64,000 bases of DNA, taken from contig NZ_JAFJSY010000016.1 of assembly GCF_019857225.1 (NCBI RefSeq), forward strand, positions 140,375 through 204,374. Direction: 5' to 3'. Source of the DNA: Streptomyces plumbidurans (GTDB lineage: Bacteria > Actinomycetota > Actinomycetes > Streptomycetales > Streptomycetaceae). Every line of letters begins with the position of its first letter. The stretch's first letter is position 1. A program made the position numbers and the translations under genes. Shown here piece after piece: positions 40,674-48,701 of this stretch. The notes under the pieces were generated by a model. The model worked only from the letters and a program-made list of their open reading frames with translations. It was not told where the DNA came from and did not search any database.

Positions 40674-42422
40674 ATGACGGGGCGGAAGGACGGGCAGAGC
40701 ACGCGGCAGCGGCCTGCGACGACGGCTTCCGGCGACCTCACGGGCGCCCTGGAGGCCATCAAAGCCGGTGCCTACGTCGTCGACGACGAAGGCTGCATCA
40801 TCGCGGTCAACAGCAGCGCCGAGCAGCTCCTGGCCCGTCCCGCCGAGCAGCTCCTCGGCCAGGACGCACACGACCTGCTGCACCGCGGGCCGCACGGCCG
40901 GCCGCTGCCGAGGACGCAGTGCACCATGCGTCAGGCCTTCCACGCCGGGCGCACCGCACAGGCCGACGAGGCCTACTTCGCCCGCGCCGACGGTTCGCTG
41001 CTGCGCATCTCCTGGCTGCTCACCCCGTACGATTCCGGCGACGACAGCGGCACACTGGTCGTCTTCCACGCCGCCGAGCGCGCGCAGGTCACCGGCCCAC
41101 AGCCGGAACCGGTGACCTCGACCCTCAACGAGCTCGACCGGCTGGCGCTGCTGGCCGAGACCACCACGCAGCTGACCTCCACCCTCGACGTCGACGAGGC
41201 ACTGCACCGGCTGGTGGGCCTGCTGGTGCCCCGGCTGGCGGACTGGGTGGTGGTCGACCTGATCACCGATCTCGACGAGGTGTGGCGCGCCGTCGTGGTC
41301 CATGCCGAGGACGGTGTGCTGGTGCACCGCGACGATCTGCAGGGCCCCATGCCACCGGTCCCGCAGACCTCGCAGATGCCCCTGTCCAGGGCTCTGCGCG
41401 GAGTCTCGGCGACACTGACCGGACCGCAGACCTACGAGGGGGCGCCGGACTCCGGGATCGCCGTCGAGCAGCGCAATCTCTTCGACGTCACCAGGATGCA
41501 CTCCGCCGCCATCGCGCCCATCCGCAGCACCCGTGAGGTGCTGGGCGCGCTGACCGCGGGCCGCTCCGAGAACCCGGTGGCCTTCCACCCCGCGGACCTG
41601 CCGCTGTTCGAGGACATCGCGCGCCGCGCCGGCCTCGCCCTGGACAACGCTCAGCTCTATCAGCGCCAGCGCAAGGTCGCCGAGACCATGCAGAACCATC
41701 TGCTGCCCCAGATGCCCGGCGTCCCGGGCCTGCAGATGACGGCCCGGTATCTGCCCGCGCCGCACGCCTCACAGGTCGGCGGCGACTGGTACGACGCCTT
41801 TCCGCTGTCCGACGGGTCGACGGCCCTGGCCATCGGGGACGTGGTCGGCCACGACCTGGAGGCCGCGGCGGGCATGGCGCAGGTGCGCAACATGCTGCGC
41901 GCCTACGCCTGGGCCCAGGAGGAGCCGACCGGCAGGATCGTGGAACGGCTCGATGAGGCCGTCCAGCACGTCACCGACGTCGACATGGCCACCATGATCT
42001 TCGCCCGGATCGAAGCGACGGGCGACGGCCACTGGCAACTGACCTGGACCAACGCGGGCCATCCCCCGCCGCTGCTGATCAGCCGTGACGGTGTGACGCG
42101 CTACCTCACCGACGGCCACGGCCTCCTGCTGGGCACCGGCGCCGGCCGGGAGCGCGGCGGCGCCACGGCCTCCCTCGCGCCCGGCTCCACCCTGGTGCTG
42201 TACACGGACGGTCTCATCGAGGACCCCGGCCTCACCCTCGACGTCGGCCTGGACCGGCTGCGCCGGCACGCCGCCGCCCTCGTCCACCGCCCCCTGACCG
42301 CCTTCACCGACCAGCTCCTCAACCGCGTCCGCCCCGCTCGCAACGACGACGACGTAGCGCTTCTCGCCCTGCGCACCCCCGTCCAGGGCCCGGAGTCCGG
42401 GGGCGCCGGGCGCAGGCGGTGA
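40674..42422 (+). CDS. PP2C-type SpoIIE phosphatase with PAS and GAF domains
   Basis: A 582-residue cytoplasmic phosphatase. A PAS-like domain comes first (about residues 20-130: GAYVVDDEGCIIAVNSSAEQLL), then a GAF domain (about 150-320), then the SpoIIE/PP2C catalytic domain (about 345-570). The metal-binding motifs are VGGDWYDAF, IGDVVGHD, YTDGLIED and DDDVALL. It should dephosphorylate a serine-phosphorylated anti-anti-sigma factor in response to a small molecule or redox signal read by PAS/GAF. GGGAGG precedes the ATG. The divergent gene encodes a kinase of the opposing type. No STAS-domain substrate is encoded nearby. Confidence 0.9.
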   Translation: MTGRKDGQSTRQRPATTASGDLTGALEAIKAGAYVVDDEGCIIAVNSSAEQLLARPAEQLLGQDAHDLLHRGPHGRPLPRTQCTMRQAFHAGRTAQADEAYFARADGSLLRISWLLTPYDSGDDSGTLVVFHAAERAQVTGPQPEPVTSTLNELDRLALLAETTTQLTSTLDVDEALHRLVGLLVPRLADWVVVDLITDLDEVWRAVVVHAEDGVLVHRDDLQGPMPPVPQTSQMPLSRALRGVSATLTGPQTYEGAPDSGIAVEQRNLFDVTRMHSAAIAPIRSTREVLGALTAGRSENPVAFHPADLPLFEDIARRAGLALDNAQLYQRQRKVAETMQNHLLPQMPGVPGLQMTARYLPAPHASQVGGDWYDAFPLSDGSTALAIGDVVGHDLEAAAGMAQVRNMLRAYAWAQEEPTGRIVERLDEAVQHVTDVDMATMIFARIEATGDGHWQLTWTNAGHPPPLLISRDGVTRYLTDGHGLLLGTGAGRERGGATASLAPGSTLVLYTDGLIEDPGLTLDVGLDRLRRHAAALVHRPLTAFTDQLLNRVRPARNDDDVALLALRTPVQGPESGGAGRRR

Positions 42423-42449
42423 GCGACGCCGGGCGCTACTGTTCCCGGC

Positions 42450-43094
42450 GTGAGAGGCGAGGGCATATCCACGACGCGGCCGGACGGCCGGGTCGAGCGG
42501 GGCAACCGGACCCGGCAGCTGGTGCTGGGGCGCACCGTCGCGATCGCGTCGGTCGAGGGGCTCGAGGCGTTGTCCGTCGGCCGGCTGGCGACGGAGCTGG
42601 GGCTCAGCAAGAGCGGGGTGTTCGCGCTCTTCGGGTCCAAGGAGGAGCTGCAGCTCGCCACCGTGCGGGAGGCGGGACGCATCTTCGCCGAGCGGGTGAT
42701 CCGGCCGGTGCAGGAGGAGCCCCCGGGCCTCCGGCGAGTACGGCGGCTGTGCGAGGAATGGCTCGAGTACTCGCGCGGCCGGGTCTTTCCGGGCGGCTGC
42801 TTCTTCTACGGGGTCCTCGCCGAGTTCGACGCCAGAACGGGGCCGGTGCACGACGTGGTCGTGGAGGCCCAGCGGAACTGGTCGGCCTACGTGGAGCGCA
42901 CCGTCGCCGACGCCCGTGACGCGGGCGAGCTGCGCGCCGACGTCGACGTACCCCAACTCGCCTTCGAACTCGTCGCGTTGATGGAGACGGCCAACGGCAT
43001 CGCCGTCCTGCACGACGAAGAGACCGCTTATCGCCGGGCTCGGACGGGGATCGCCGCACGACTGCGGGCCGCGACGGCCGAGGAAAACAACTAG
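42450..43094 (+). CDS. TetR-family transcriptional regulator
   Basis: A 214-residue regulator. The helix-turn-helix is VEGLEALSVGRLATELGLSK with SGVFALFGSKEEL as the recognition-helix region. The C-terminal ligand domain has PGGCFFYGVLAEFDAR and WSAYVERTVADARDAGEL. It starts at GTG and lies 28 bp after the phosphatase gene. The next gene on the strand, a DinB-type protein, is a possible target. Confidence 0.88.
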   Translation: MRGEGISTTRPDGRVERGNRTRQLVLGRTVAIASVEGLEALSVGRLATELGLSKSGVFALFGSKEELQLATVREAGRIFAERVIRPVQEEPPGLRRVRRLCEEWLEYSRGRVFPGGCFFYGVLAEFDARTGPVHDVVVEAQRNWSAYVERTVADARDAGELRADVDVPQLAFELVALMETANGIAVLHDEETAYRRARTGIAARLRAATAEENN

Positions 43095-43126
43095 CACGAC
43101 CGTTCGTACAGTTCTACGCTCGGCCC

Positions 43127-43765
43127 ATGACTGTCACTGGAGCGGACATCACTGGAGCGGACATCACTGGGGCGGACGTCGTCGAATGGGACCGGATCGC
43201 CGTGCGGGAGGCGGTTCGGTTGGTGGATCTGGCGGCGAGCGACGATTGGGAGCGGGACACCCCCTGTGCGGGGTGGACGTTGCGCCGGCTCGTGGCGCAC
43301 ATGGCGGCTCAGCACCACGGCTTCGCGGCCGCCGCGCGGGGTGCTGGGCAGGATGCCGCCCGCTGGCGCGAACCGGAGGACATGAGCGAGCCCGCGCGGG
43401 TGCATCGGTCGGCCGCGGCGGACGTGCTCGACGCCTTTGGTGAACCGGGCGCGGGCGAGCGGGAGTTCGCGCTTCCGGAGCTGGGCGGGAGCTTTCCGGG
43501 ACGGACGGCGATCGGCTTCCATCTCGTCGACTACGTCGTGCACGCCTGGGACGTCGCCGCCACCCTCGGCGTAGCGGTGGAACTGCCGGACGACGTGCTC
43601 CGTGCCGCGCTCGCCGTCGCCCGGCGCGTCCCGACCGACCCGGCTCTCAGGGGCCCGGGATTCGCCTTCGCCCCCACGGTGGACGTGCCCGCGGGGGCCG
43701 GACCGCTGAACGAGACGCTGCGGCTGCTGGGGAGGGTGCCGGAGGACTGGGTGGCCCGGAACTGA
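43127..43765 (+). CDS. TIGR03086/DinB-type (maleylpyruvate isomerase-like) protein
   Basis: A 212-residue four-helix protein of the mycothiol-dependent/DinB superfamily. DTPCAGWTLRRLVAHMAAQHHGF supplies the first metal-type histidine and IGFHLVDYVVHAWDVAATLG the others. Members carry out thiol-dependent reactions or have unknown roles. The N-terminus begins with three copies of TGAD(I/V) that come from a 15-bp tandem repeat in the DNA. No ring-cleavage genes are nearby, so a maleylpyruvate role is not supported. Confidence 0.75.
   Translation: MTVTGADITGADITGADVVEWDRIAVREAVRLVDLAASDDWERDTPCAGWTLRRLVAHMAAQHHGFAAAARGAGQDAARWREPEDMSEPARVHRSAAADVLDAFGEPGAGEREFALPELGGSFPGRTAIGFHLVDYVVHAWDVAATLGVAVELPDDVLRAALAVARRVPTDPALRGPGFAFAPTVDVPAGAGPLNETLRLLGRVPEDWVARN
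43136..43180. repeat. Three 15-bp tandem repeats inside the DinB-type gene
   Basis: ACTGGAGCGGACATC occurs at 43136-43150 and 43151-43165, followed by a diverged copy (ACTGGGGCGGACGTC) at 43166-43180. The frame is kept, giving TGADITGADITGADV in the protein. Confidence 0.9.
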
Positions 43766-43868
43766 AGCCCTCGGCCCGGTCCAACACCCGCCCCCTCCGC
43801 GGACGACGTGACAGCGGTCACGTGCCCAACTCACCGGCTAAGACAGGGCAGTTCAGCTGTTCAACGGA

Positions 43869-45272
43869 TCAGCGGTTAGCCGTCAGGACCGGTGCCGGAG
43901 CCTCGGCGGACGGAGTGGGCCGGCGGCGCCCCGGGATGCCGAGCGCGGCGATCGCGCCCGCCAGGGAGAGGGCCGCGCTGACCGCAATGGCCGCGGTGAA
44001 TCCGTCGGTGAAGGCGGCCGGTGCCGAGTAGCCGCCCGACTTGCTGAACACCAGGGCCAGTACGGCGACGCCGAACACACCGCCGAGTTGGCGACCGGTG
44101 TTGAACACGCCGGACGCCTTGCCGATCTGGTCGGGGGCGACGGCGTTGAGCACGGCGGTCTGCGTGGCGGGCATGGCCATGCTCACACCGGTACTGGCGA
44201 CGAGCATGGGGCCGATCAGCTCCCAGTACGGCACGGAGGGGGTGGCGGTGAGCGCGAGCCACCCCATGCCGACCGCTTGCAGGGCCAGCCCGAGCGCCGC
44301 GAGCGGTCGGGCGCCGACGCGGTTCGTCAGCCGTCCCGCGACGGGCGCCACGATCGTCACCGACGCGGTCCAGGCCAGCAGATGCAGCCCCGACGCCAAC
44401 GGCCGGTCGCCGCGCCCCGTCTGGAAGTACTGCGCGGCGAAGAACAGGGCGCCGTAGAGCGAGGCGTAGAGGAAGAGCCCGGCGGTGTTGCCCGCCGCGA
44501 AGCCGGGGAGCCGGAACAGGCCGAGCGGCATCATCGGCTGGTCGGCGACCCGCTGCCGGCCGATGAACGCGGCCGTGCAGGCCGCGCCCGCCACCAGGGT
44601 GCCGATCACCTCCGCGCTGCCCCAACCGGCGGCCTGTGAGCGGATCAGTCCCCACACCAGCCCGAGCGCGGCTCCCGTGACCAGCACCAGACCGGCCGCG
44701 TCCACCCGGCCCGCGGCGCCCCGGCTCTCCGGGACCCGGCGCAGTACCAGCGGGATGACTGTCAGGCCGATCGGCAGGTTGAGCCAGAAGATCCACTGCC
44801 AGGCGAGCCCCTGGGTCACGGCGCCGCCCACCACCGGACCCGCGACCACCGCGAGCCCGGTCAGCCCGGCGAACAGGCCGAGCGCGCGCGGTCGTTCGGG
44901 CGGCGGATAGGCCGCGCTGAGCAACGCCATCGCCAGTGGCATCACCAGAGCGGCACCGGCGCCCTGGGCGGCTCGTGCCGCGATCAGCCAGCCCACACCG
45001 GGGGCGAGCGCGCACGCCGCCGAGGCGGCGGTGAACAGCGTCAGCCCGGTCGTGAAGATGCGCCTGCGTCCGAACCGGTCGCCGAGCACGGCGCCGGTCA
45101 TCAGGAGCACGGCGAAGGTCAGGCTGTAGGCGTTCACCGTCCATTCGAGCTGTTCGATCGACGTGTCGAGGTCGAGCCGGATGCGGCTCAGTGCCGTCGT
45201 CACGATCGTGGCGTCGAGCGCCACCATCACCGAGGCCGCGGAAGCGAGCCCCAGAACCCATTTTCTGTCCAT
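43869..45272 (-). CDS. DHA2-family (EmrB/QacA) MFS multidrug exporter
   Basis: A 467-residue transporter with 14 predicted helices. It has the loop motif GDRFGRRRIF, and LDATIVTTALSRI matches the D1 motif of drug:H+ antiporter family 2. LGLFAGLTGLAVVAGPVVGG is the antiporter motif C in helix 5. ATG 45272 gives MDRKWVLGLAS directly before helix 1; an earlier ATG at 45365 would overlap the sigma gene region. It is divergent from an ECF sigma factor with only 97 bp between, so shared control is likely. Whether it exports antibiotics or metabolites is unknown. Confidence 0.88.
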   Translation of the reverse strand: MDRKWVLGLASAASVMVALDATIVTTALSRIRLDLDTSIEQLEWTVNAYSLTFAVLLMTGAVLGDRFGRRRIFTTGLTLFTAASAACALAPGVGWLIAARAAQGAGAALVMPLAMALLSAAYPPPERPRALGLFAGLTGLAVVAGPVVGGAVTQGLAWQWIFWLNLPIGLTVIPLVLRRVPESRGAAGRVDAAGLVLVTGAALGLVWGLIRSQAAGWGSAEVIGTLVAGAACTAAFIGRQRVADQPMMPLGLFRLPGFAAGNTAGLFLYASLYGALFFAAQYFQTGRGDRPLASGLHLLAWTASVTIVAPVAGRLTNRVGARPLAALGLALQAVGMGWLALTATPSVPYWELIGPMLVASTGVSMAMPATQTAVLNAVAPDQIGKASGVFNTGRQLGGVFGVAVLALVFSKSGGYSAPAAFTDGFTAAIAVSAALSLAGAIAALGIPGRRRPTPSAEAPAPVLTANR

Positions 45273-45369
45273 GCCCGTACCGACCGGCGGCCTCTTTTCG
45301 ATTGGCCGGGTCCGGCCCGACGAATTTCGCCGGCCCGGGGGGTCTGTACAAGAAAGGGAGGACAATAGC

Positions 45370-46317
45370 GTGACCGTGATCGAACAGCAGCATGACGAGT
45401 TCGTCCGCCTGACCGGGCCACTGAGGCGTGAACTGCTGACCCACTGCTACCGGATGCTGGGGTCGCTGCAGGACGCCGAGGACCTGGTGCAGGAGACATA
45501 TCTACGGGCCTGGCGGTCCTACGGCGACTTCGAGGGCCGCGCCTCGCTGCGCACCTGGCTGTACCGGATCGCCACCAACGCCTGCCTCAACGCCCTGCGG
45601 CACGGCAGCCGCCGGGTGCTGCCCGCGGGGCTCGGCGCCCCCGCCACCGACCCGATCGCACTGGCGCAGCGGGAGCCGGAGGTGCCCTGGCTGGAGCCGA
45701 TCCCCGACGAGCGCGCCGATCCCGCGGCCATCGTGGCCGGACGCGCAGGTCTGCGGCTGGCTCTCATCGCCGCGCTGCAGCATCTGCCGCCGCAGCAGCG
45801 GACGGTCCTGATCCTGCGTGACGTGCTGGCCTGGTCGGCGGAGGAGGCCGCCGACGTGCTCGGCGTCAGTCCGGCCGCGGTGCACAGCACACTGCAGCGC
45901 GCCCGGGCCAGGCTGGACCGGCTGGCCCCGGAGGCCGACGAGATCGCCGAGCCCACCGAACAGGAGCAGCGCGACCTGCTCGACCGCTACGCCGACGCCT
46001 TCGAACGGGCCGACGTTCCCGCGCTGACCCGGCTGCTGACCGAGGACGCGGTCTGGCAGATGCCGCCCACTCCGTCCTGGTTCGCCGGGCGCGACCATGT
46101 CGTCGGTCTGCTCACGGCCCGTCTGCCCCGCAAACGGATGACCCGGCTGGTCCCCCTGCGCGCCAACGGCCAGCCCGGCTTCGCGATGTATGCCGCGGGC
46201 GAGGCCTTCTCCGTCCAGGTCCTGACCCTTCGCGGTCCGGCGATCGCCGAGGTCACGGCCTTCCACGACGCCGATCTCGTACGACGTTTCGGGCTGCCGT
46301 CCCGTATCGACCACTGA
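45370..46317 (+). CDS. ECF sigma factor with SnoaL-like C-terminal domain (SigG/TIGR02960 type)
   Basis: A 315-residue extracytoplasmic-function sigma factor. Region 2 is LTHCYRMLGSLQDAEDLVQE with LRAWRSYGDFEGRASLRTWL, and region 4 is LPPQQRTVLILRDVLAWSAEE with the helix-turn-helix VSPAAVHSTLQRARARL. About 130 extra C-terminal residues form a SnoaL-like domain (ERADVPALTRLLTEDAVWQMPP), as in the SigG-related group, where this part replaces a separate anti-sigma factor. GTG 45370 is preceded by GGGAGG. It is divergent from the DHA2 exporter. Confidence 0.88.
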   Translation: MTVIEQQHDEFVRLTGPLRRELLTHCYRMLGSLQDAEDLVQETYLRAWRSYGDFEGRASLRTWLYRIATNACLNALRHGSRRVLPAGLGAPATDPIALAQREPEVPWLEPIPDERADPAAIVAGRAGLRLALIAALQHLPPQQRTVLILRDVLAWSAEEAADVLGVSPAAVHSTLQRARARLDRLAPEADEIAEPTEQEQRDLLDRYADAFERADVPALTRLLTEDAVWQMPPTPSWFAGRDHVVGLLTARLPRKRMTRLVPLRANGQPGFAMYAAGEAFSVQVLTLRGPAIAEVTAFHDADLVRRFGLPSRIDH

Positions 46318-46870
46318 CCGCACCGGAAACCGGCGCGGCCCCGAGATCGTCGTCGCCCTCTTTGTGCCGCAGGACCCAGTCGTCGAGGTCCAGGGCCGCT
46401 TCCAGGGGGTGCCTGATCAGGTGGGAGCGCCACCAGGTGAGGTGGTCGGGGGCGGTCGTGGCGCCGGGGACGGTCGCGGGGTCGGTGACGCCCATGGCGC
46501 CGGGGCTCTCGGGCGAGTGCAGCGCCTGCCGGAAGCGGGTCTCGGCCTGGGCGAACCGCTTGCGTGCGGTGTGGGCCGAGGTGCCGGTCGCGGAGCCGAC
46601 GGCGTCCCAGGTCGCGCCTCTGGTGCGTTCGAAGACGACGGCGGCGTCGAGCAACCGGCGGGCGGCCAGCAGGACTTGGGCCGCCCGGGCCAGCGCGGCA
46701 CCCGGTGCGCCCGGCGTGCCCGGGGTGCCGTCGCGGCGCAGTTCCCGCTCGCCGATCGGCACGGCGGCGCGTGCCAGGTCGGACAGTTCGCAGGCCTCGT
46801 AGGCCATCGCCAGCCGCGCCCGCGCCGCGTCCGAGAACGGCGCCCCGGCGTCGATGTCACCCTCGCTCAT
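46253..46870 (-). CDS. Hypothetical helix-turn-helix-type protein
   Basis: A 205-residue protein that I do not recognise as a named family. Residues about 55-120 contain ARAAQVLLAARRLLDAAVVFE and GTSAHTARKRFAQAETRFR, which look like a helix-turn-helix. The C-terminus is rich in charged residues and overlaps the ECF sigma gene by 65 bp in convergent orientation. It starts at ATG 46870. Codon use is like that of its neighbours, so it is probably real; function is unknown. Confidence 0.6.
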   Translation of the reverse strand: MSEGDIDAGAPFSDAARARLAMAYEACELSDLARAAVPIGERELRRDGTPGTPGAPGAALARAAQVLLAARRLLDAAVVFERTRGATWDAVGSATGTSAHTARKRFAQAETRFRQALHSPESPGAMGVTDPATVPGATTAPDHLTWWRSHLIRHPLEAALDLDDWVLRHKEGDDDLGAAPVSGAVSGRYGTAARNVVRDRRRGRP

Positions 46871-46892
46871 GTCGTGACCACACCTTTGGACG

Positions 46893-47654
46893 TCAGCCGC
46901 GTACGAAATACAGGACGGTCATGGTCACGGCGGTGGTCAGGATGACGCTCCGCAGCAGCCAGGAGGGAATCCGGCGGGCGAAGTGGGCTCCGGCGGCACC
47001 GCCGGCCACCGCTCCGATCAGCAGGGCGGCGAGGAAGCGCCCGCTGCTCAGCGCGTCGGAGGCGACGACGAAGAGCGCGGTCGCACTGAGATACACGGCC
47101 GCGAGCTGGGTGATCCGCATCGGGTTGGCGGCGGCCGTGTCGAGTCCGAGGCCGATGCTCCACAGGGCCATCATCATGATGCCTACGGCCCCGCCGAAGT
47201 ATCCGCCGTACAGGGCGAGGACCAGCTGACCGAGCAGAACGGCCGTGGCACTCATGCCGAGCGGGCGGCCCAGTGCGGTGCTCAGGGCGCGCGAGACACG
47301 GCGTCCGAATGCGAGGAGGACCGTCGCGAAGGCGAGCAGCCACGGCACCGCGGCCTCGAACGATGTCGCGGGCAGCACCAGCAGTGCGCCCGCGCCGATC
47401 GCTCCTCCGACCACGCTCACGGACGTCAACGCCCATGTGGGCGCCGGTCCTACGGGCCTGTGGTCGCGCCGGTACACCCAGGCACCGGCCACCGCTCCCG
47501 GGACGAGCGCGATGGTCGAGGACGCGTTCGCCGTCACCGGTGACAGACCGACGGAGACGAGCGCGGGCAGGGCCACGAAGGTGCCTCCCCCGCCCACGGC
47601 GTTGAGCGCACCGGCGACACAACCGGCCAGCAGCAGGAGCAGCAACGGCGACAT
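46893..47654 (-). CDS. TSUP-family (TauE/SafE) membrane transporter
   Basis: A 253-residue protein with about eight helices. It has the family signature GAVNAVGGGGTFVALPAL-type N-terminal repeat (here AGALNAVGGGGTFVALPAL) and a second-half repeat YGGYFGGAVGIMMMALW. TSUP proteins move sulfonates, sulfite or other organic anions. The neighbours give no substrate clue. It is divergent from a LysR gene, which is a plausible regulator. Confidence 0.88.
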   Translation of the reverse strand: MSPLLLLLLAGCVAGALNAVGGGGTFVALPALVSVGLSPVTANASSTIALVPGAVAGAWVYRRDHRPVGPAPTWALTSVSVVGGAIGAGALLVLPATSFEAAVPWLLAFATVLLAFGRRVSRALSTALGRPLGMSATAVLLGQLVLALYGGYFGGAVGIMMMALWSIGLGLDTAAANPMRITQLAAVYLSATALFVVASDALSSGRFLAALLIGAVAGGAAGAHFARRIPSWLLRSVILTTAVTMTVLYFVRG

Positions 47655-47707
47655 CTGCCGAGCATCTCCCCGTGACAGGACCTCTCACAATGCGTTATCC
47701 GCGCATG

Positions 47708-47732
47708 CAGCCTAAGGCTGGGCCTTAGGCTG
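47708..47732. promoter_or_regulatory. Palindrome in the TSUP / LysR divergent region
   Basis: Perfect 11-bp arms CAGCCTAAGGC and GCCTTAGGCTG flank a 3-bp TGG centre, immediately before the ribosome binding site of the LysR gene. It could be the LysR binding site controlling both the TSUP gene and the regulator itself. Confidence 0.65.
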
Positions 47733-47737
47733 AGGAG

Positions 47738-48670
47738 GTGCGTTACGACCTGGACGATCTTCGGCTCTTCCTCGGCATCGTGGACGAGGGGTCGATCACC
47801 GGCGGCGCCCGCCGGATGCATCTGAGCCTGCCCTCGGCCAGCGCGAGAGTGCGCGCCCTGGAACATCACGCGGGAGTGGACCTGCTCGTCCGCGGCCGAC
47901 GCGGGGTGCGGCCCACCCCGGCCGGGACGACGCTGGCCCGGCACGCGCGAGAGGTGCTCGCCCAGACCGCGCGGCTCGACAGCGCCGTGGCGAGCTACAC
48001 CCGTTCCCCGGCCGCCCCGTTGATCCTGCTGGGCGGTGGCTCCGCGATGCACCGGCTGGTGCCGCGGGCACTGGTGTCGTTCCTGCGGGCGCACCCGGAC
48101 GTGGATGTGGCGGTCTCCGAGAGCCGCACCCCGGACACCGTGCGCAGGCTCACCGACGGCGAGGCGGATCTGGGGGTGCTCGTCGGCGACGAGGCCCGTG
48201 ACTGCGGCCTGCGGATGGAGTCCCTCGGCGACGACTCCCTGGTGGTGATCGGGCAGGCCGGCGGAATCCTCGCCGGGCGCACCGCGGTCACGTACAACGA
48301 GGCAGCGGAGCATCCGATGGTCGGGCTCGCCGCCGGTTCGTCGCTGCGCCGCTGGATCGAGACGCATGTGGGTCCGCGGGCTCCGGCCGTGCGCTATCGC
48401 ACCACCGTCGCCGGGCTGAACCAGGTGGTCGCGCTCGCCGCCGCCGGTGTGGGGCTCGCCGTCGTGCCGCGCCGGACCATCGACCCCGAAGCAGCGCTCG
48501 ACCTCTGCGAGTTGCAGGATCCGTGGGCCCACCGCGACCATCTGCTCGCCTGGGGCGTCAAGGACGACGCCCCCCGCGCAGCAGCCACCGGGGCCCTGGC
48601 CCGCCATCTGCGCGAGGCCGCCCTTTCCGAACCCTTGCGGCAAGAGCCCGATACGCTGACGCGCCGTTGA
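47738..48670 (+). CDS. LysR-family transcriptional regulator
   Basis: A 310-residue LysR protein. The helix-turn-helix is DDLRLFLGIVDEGSITGGAR (approximately residues 5-24) with LSLPSASARVRALEH. The effector domain has LTDGEADLGVLVGDEA and GVGLAVVPRRTID. It starts at a GTG with GAGGAG upstream, within 6 bp of the palindrome at 47708-47732. It is divergent from the TSUP gene and followed after 31 bp by the phytoene/squalene-synthase-like gene. Confidence 0.9.
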   Translation: MRYDLDDLRLFLGIVDEGSITGGARRMHLSLPSASARVRALEHHAGVDLLVRGRRGVRPTPAGTTLARHAREVLAQTARLDSAVASYTRSPAAPLILLGGGSAMHRLVPRALVSFLRAHPDVDVAVSESRTPDTVRRLTDGEADLGVLVGDEARDCGLRMESLGDDSLVVIGQAGGILAGRTAVTYNEAAEHPMVGLAAGSSLRRWIETHVGPRAPAVRYRTTVAGLNQVVALAAAGVGLAVVPRRTIDPEAALDLCELQDPWAHRDHLLAWGVKDDAPRAAATGALARHLREAALSEPLRQEPDTLTRR

Positions 48671-48701
48671 CCGACGCGACGGCCCCGGAGCAAGGAGAGA
48701 T

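Noticed and set aside
43127..43765. Functional maleylpyruvate isomerase of a gentisate pathway
   Set aside because: The fold fits, but no gentisate dioxygenase or fumarylpyruvate hydrolase is nearby and the superfamily is broad.
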